From: Bacillus sp. AFS098217
GTDB taxonomy: Bacteria; Bacillota; Bacilli; Bacillales; Bacillaceae_G
NCBI RefSeq assembly: GCF_002551815.1
Contig: NZ_NVPR01000042.1
Location: forward strand, 10,441 to 58,312
DNA: 47,872 nt
Reading direction: 5' to 3'
In this document: piece after piece, positions 45,474 through 47,872 of the stretch
Layout of the letters: each line of letters opens with the position of its first letter
Numbering within the stretch: the first letter of the stretch is position 1
The notes under the pieces: generated by a model
What the model was told of the DNA's origin: nothing
What the model saw: only the letters and a program-made list of their open reading frames with translations
The model's database searches: none
Made by a program: the position numbers and the translations under genes

Positions 45474-45596
45474 AGATATCCAGTTCCGACGGCAAGCTCT
45501 TCGTGTCTAAGAACCTTCCGCCCCAAAAGGAAAAGAGCGCCTTTGGGGCGAAGGAACCTTAGCCAGTCAGAGCTGAACGGGCCGTCGCCACTTTTA
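45474..45596 (-). repeat. Modular repeat, long-hairpin core type, starting at the flavin reductase stop
   Basis: On the minus strand TAAAAGTGGCGACGG begins with the stop codon of the adjacent gene. The core pairs CGCCCCAAA with TTTGGGGCG. Tandem with the GAGGC-core unit, so both core types share the same end sequences. Confidence 0.75.
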
Positions 45597-46205
45597 AATA
45601 GGCCTTACAAGTTCAAATTGTTCTCCTAGTTTTGCGTAGTTGTGCCCTGCTAGTCGGCTTACTGGTTTTAGTTCTTCTGCATGAATGCGTCCATTTTCGT
45701 ATAGATGTTCTGCAATGTGGAAACGGACAACGCGGCCGATTAATAGGTCGCATGCTGGGGAGTCTTCTGTTCCGCCGAGTGGGATAACACGCTCTAATAC
45801 ACATTCCATTCGAATATTTGCTTCTTTTACACCTGGAACTGAAATAACATCACTGTCGATAGGAGTTAGTTTTGCTAATTCAATTTCACTTTGATTTGGA
45901 GGGAGATTTGCAGCTGTTGCGTTAATAGCCTCCACATAGGATTCATCGGAGATATGTACAACAAATTCCCCCTTTTCAATTGCGTTTCGTGAAGTATCTT
46001 TTCGCACACCTTCTTTTCGTTGTACAGAAACAGAGATGAGCGGTGGATTAGCAGCAACAATATTAAAGTAGCTATATGGAGCCCCGTTTAAAACGCCATC
46101 TTTTGTCATAGAAGTCACAAATGCCACTGGTCGCGGAATAATACTCCCTGTTAATAGTTTATAATTATCTTTTTCTGTTTGTTCATTTGGGTTAATCGAA
46201 AGCAT
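45594..46205 (-). CDS. Flavin reductase-like FMN-binding protein
   Basis: A 203-residue member of the flavin reductase / DIM6-NTAB family (YwrF-like) with the split-barrel FMN fold: LLTGSIIPRPVAFVTSMTKDGVLNGAPYSYFN near the N-terminus, then NPPLISVSV and EFVVHISDESY. Probably binds FMN and reduces flavin or a small quinone-like molecule; the substrate is not known. GAAGGGAGA precedes ATG 46205 (complement). The gene ends in a dispersed repeat. Confidence 0.85.
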   Translation of the reverse strand: MLSINPNEQTEKDNYKLLTGSIIPRPVAFVTSMTKDGVLNGAPYSYFNIVAANPPLISVSVQRKEGVRKDTSRNAIEKGEFVVHISDESYVEAINATAANLPPNQSEIELAKLTPIDSDVISVPGVKEANIRMECVLERVIPLGGTEDSPACDLLIGRVVRFHIAEHLYENGRIHAEELKPVSRLAGHNYAKLGEQFELVRPI

Positions 46206-46319
46206 ATTTGTAATCTCCCTTCCTTCATATGAATACTTCTTTGTTTGTTTACAAGATAATGAAGGAAAACTCCTGCTAAAAAAATATTTTTTTGACGCTT
46301 TTTGTAAATGGTTTAAAAA

Positions 46320-46368
46320 GAAAAAGAGCAGCCTCCCTATCTTGTATAGAATGGGGGCTGCTCTTTTA
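46320..46368. terminator. Terminator of doxX (bidirectional form)
   Basis: AAAAAGAGCAGCC pairs with GGCTGCTCTTTT around a 20-base loop; on the minus strand a long U-run follows. Confidence 0.85.
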
Positions 46369-46402
46369 GGATCTATAAATATTTTGAAACTGAGATAGTT
46401 GA

Positions 46403-46789
46403 TTAAAGTAAAACGTAAGCACCAGGTCCAGTTAATGCAACACCAACTGCAATAGCAATTAAGATCATGTTATATTCAAACCCGTTTTGTGTTACCCAGT
46501 AGCCGTTTTTACCGTGAACTGTAAAGATTGCAACTAGCATTGTACCAACGATAAATAATGCACCAACCCAAGTAAAGATACCTGCTGCGAATAAGAAACC
46601 ACCTAATAATTCAGTCGCTCCAGCCATAAATGCCATAAATACGCCAGGACGTAAGCCGATTGATTCCATCCAGCCAGCTGTTCCTTTCAGGCCGTGGCCA
46701 CCAAACCAACCAAATAATTTTTGAGTACCATGACCCATGATTGTAATTCCGATAATAAGACGAATAATAAGAAGACCGATGTTCATCAT
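46403..46789 (-). CDS. DoxX family membrane protein
   Basis: A 128-residue four-helix membrane protein (IGLLIIRLIIGITIMGHGTQKLFGWFGG; FMAFMAGATELLGGFLFAAGIF; VGALFIVGTMLVAIFTVHG; MILIAIAVGVALTGPGAYVL). The family includes quinone- and thiol-stress-inducible proteins such as B. subtilis MhqP and CatD, so a redox role is plausible. GGAGG lies 8 bases before ATG 46789 (complement). Confidence 0.85.
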   Translation of the reverse strand: MMNIGLLIIRLIIGITIMGHGTQKLFGWFGGHGLKGTAGWMESIGLRPGVFMAFMAGATELLGGFLFAAGIFTWVGALFIVGTMLVAIFTVHGKNGYWVTQNGFEYNMILIAIAVGVALTGPGAYVLL

Positions 46790-46812
46790 TTATAAAACCT
46801 CCAAAAAGTTAT

Positions 46813-46861
46813 TTACTTATCTTATGTAAGTTATAATAAATCAGTTACTTACTTTAGTCAA
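46813..46861 (-). promoter_or_regulatory. doxX promoter with repeated operator-like motifs
   Basis: On the minus strand TTGACT (46861-46856), 17 bases, TATTAT (46838-46833). The motif TAAGTAA or its close variants (AGTAAGTAA, ATAAGTAA) flank the -10 on both sides, and ACTTA/TAAGT form a small inverted repeat at 46815-46831. This is a likely repressor-controlled promoter; the regulator is not in the window. Confidence 0.5.
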
Positions 46862-46983
46862 GTTGATATCGATCAAAACATGAAGAAATTTTACAAATCA
46901 TTTATAAAAAACAAATATATTGTCAAGATATCTAGATAAGTAGGAAGAAAACAGAGAAGATATAAGATAAGGAGTTCATTGTT

Positions 46984-47028
46984 ATTCAGATAATCTGAAT
47001 TGACTGGAATTTTGCAAAGCGATACAAT
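46984..47028 (+). promoter_or_regulatory. crr promoter with upstream palindrome
   Basis: TTGACT (47000-47005), 17 bases, TACAAT (47023-47028). Immediately upstream ATTCAGATAATCTGAAT (46984-47000) is a perfect palindrome around one central base. A sequence resembling a CcpA cre site, GAAAGCGTTTTTACA (47061-47075), follows the start. Confidence 0.55.
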
Positions 47029-47085
47029 AAGATTCTATTGGTAATGATGCGATTTATTTCGAAAGCGTTTTTACAGTATAGTATT

Positions 47086-47144
47086 TGAAGTATGAAGTCT
47101 TACGTATATTTCAATCTTTACTACAGATTGAAATATACGTTTTT
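47086..47144 (+). terminator. Leader terminator / attenuator of crr
   Basis: ACGTATATTTCAATCT (47102-47117) pairs perfectly with AGATTGAAATATACGT (47125-47140), then TTTTT, all before the crr ribosome binding site. TGAAGTAT (47086-47093) can instead pair with ATATTTCA (47106-47113), opening the terminator. These are mutually exclusive structures, as in antiterminator-controlled PTS leaders. Confidence 0.65.
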
Positions 47145-47170
47145 AAGCCAATTATAAGGAGGACTATCCT

Positions 47171-47668
47171 ATGTTTAAAAAATTATTCGGTTTTGGTTCA
47201 AAAACAAATGCAGAAACAATCGTAGCTCCATTAACTGGAGAAGTGAAAAATATTGAAGAAGTACCAGATCCAGTATTCGCTGGTCGTATGATGGGTGACG
47301 GTGTTGCAATCGTTCCAACTGAAGGAGTTGTCGTAGCTCCAGTAGATGGCGAAATCGTACAATTATTCCACACAAAACATGCTGTTGGAATTAAAACGAA
47401 AAATGGTACAGAAATCTTAATCCACGTTGGATTAGAAACTGTAAAAATGGAAGGTGAAGGTTTCGAAGCTCATGTAGCTGAAGGACAAGCTGTTAAGAAA
47501 GGCGATAAATTAATTTCTTTCGATTTAGAATTAATTCGTGAAAAAGCAAAGAGCACAATCACACCAATCGTTATTACGAACACAGATGCAGCGGAATCTA
47601 TCGATACAACCATAGGTGTATCAGCTACAAAAGGTGCAACAGAAGTAATGAAAGTTACAATGAAATAA
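47171..47668 (+). CDS. crr: Glucose-type PTS enzyme IIA (Crr)
   Basis: Soluble phosphocarrier between HPr and a sugar-specific EIIBC. A 165-residue EIIA-Glc domain protein with TGEVKNIEEVPDPVFAGRMMGDGVAI near the N-terminus, the supporting His70 in LFHTKHAVGI and the phosphorylated His85 in ILIHVGLETV. No EIIB or EIIC is fused or adjacent, so it presumably serves transporters encoded elsewhere. AAGGAGG precedes ATG 47171. Expression is probably controlled by the upstream attenuator. Confidence 0.92.
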   Translation: MFKKLFGFGSKTNAETIVAPLTGEVKNIEEVPDPVFAGRMMGDGVAIVPTEGVVVAPVDGEIVQLFHTKHAVGIKTKNGTEILIHVGLETVKMEGEGFEAHVAEGQAVKKGDKLISFDLELIREKAKSTITPIVITNTDAAESIDTTIGVSATKGATEVMKVTMK

Positions 47669-47679
47669 TGATTTTTTGT

Positions 47680-47716
47680 AAGGAATCTACGTTTATATGA
47701 AATGGATTCCTTATGT
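47680..47716 (+). terminator. Hairpin after crr
   Basis: AAGGAATC (47680-47687) pairs with GATTCCTT (47705-47712); the following ATGTTATTTAT is only weakly T-rich. Confidence 0.55.
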
Positions 47717-47872
47717 TATTTATATAAATCCATTTTCATTTTTCGACATCTAAATCCCTGCTATGCAGAATAAACAGTAAGCTACACTCGTTTGCTCTTT
47801 CTGTTTTCATTTCGCATGGGGCGGAAAAAGGCACTGACCGCTTCTATGCATGGCCAGATGCTCTCTCCCATC
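47715..47872 (+). repeat. bcr1-like dispersed repeat, truncated by the window end
   Basis: TTTATATAAATCCATTTTCA, TTCGACATCTAAATCCCTGC, CGCTTCTATGCATGGCC and CTCTCTCCCATC in the same order as the copies at 8055 and 13004. Confidence 0.85.

Overview
The window looks like chromosomal DNA of a Bacillus cereus group bacterium. It is AT-rich with strong Gram-positive ribosome binding sites. Its gene order largely follows the left-of-origin region of Bacillus subtilis: speE-speB, ywiB-argS, clsB-like, fadF, rpoE-pyrG, ywjG, spo0F, fbaA, murAB, glpX, rho, rpmE, tdk, prfA-prmC, spoIIR, ywlB-ywlC, mntP. Three B. cereus-group signatures are present: an intact plcR-papR quorum-sensing pair with two perfect PlcR boxes, a divergent secreted M4 protease gene, and two families of dispersed intergenic repeats resembling the bcr families. 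A full-length plcR argues against B. anthracis, where plcR carries a nonsense mutation.

Layout. 1-8 kb: MerR regulator, spermidine genes (speE, speB), an EIIC-like transporter, a YxeA-like protein, an S66 MccF-like peptidase, ywiB-argS. 8-13 kb: a hairpin-rich gap, a second methionine aminopeptidase, and a four-gene ABC transporter plus two-component operon. 13-20.3 kb: the M4 protease, plcR-papR, a GGDEF-EAL cyclic-di-GMP protein, and a cardiolipin synthase-like gene. 20.5-28 kb: a fatty-acid beta-oxidation cluster (fadF, thiolase, 3-hydroxyacyl-CoA dehydrogenase, two acyl-CoA dehydrogenases, TetR regulator). 28-38.7 kb: core information and metabolism genes (rpoE, pyrG with a CTP-type attenuator leader, ywjG, spo0F, fbaA, murA, glpX, rho, type B L31, tdk). 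39-45 kb: prfA-prmC, spoIIR with a low-complexity insert, ywlB, ywlC, mntP and small membrane ORFs. 45-47.9 kb: a flavin reductase-like protein, a DoxX protein, and the glucose-type IIA protein behind a leader terminator.

No prophage, transposase, CRISPR array, tRNA or rRNA is visible. The interest lies in non-coding DNA: (i) a modular GC-rich repeat that starts exactly at stop codons and whose hairpin changes sequence but keeps its pairing between copies; (ii) a DnaA-box cluster spanning ywlB-ywlC and running into the ywlC coding sequence; (iii) a PapR peptide ending LPFEY; (iv) probable attenuators before pyrG and crr; (v) hairpins that bury the ribosome binding sites of two neighbouring genes; (vi) several small genes and palindromic operators. 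None of these amounts to a wholly new enzyme or defence system.
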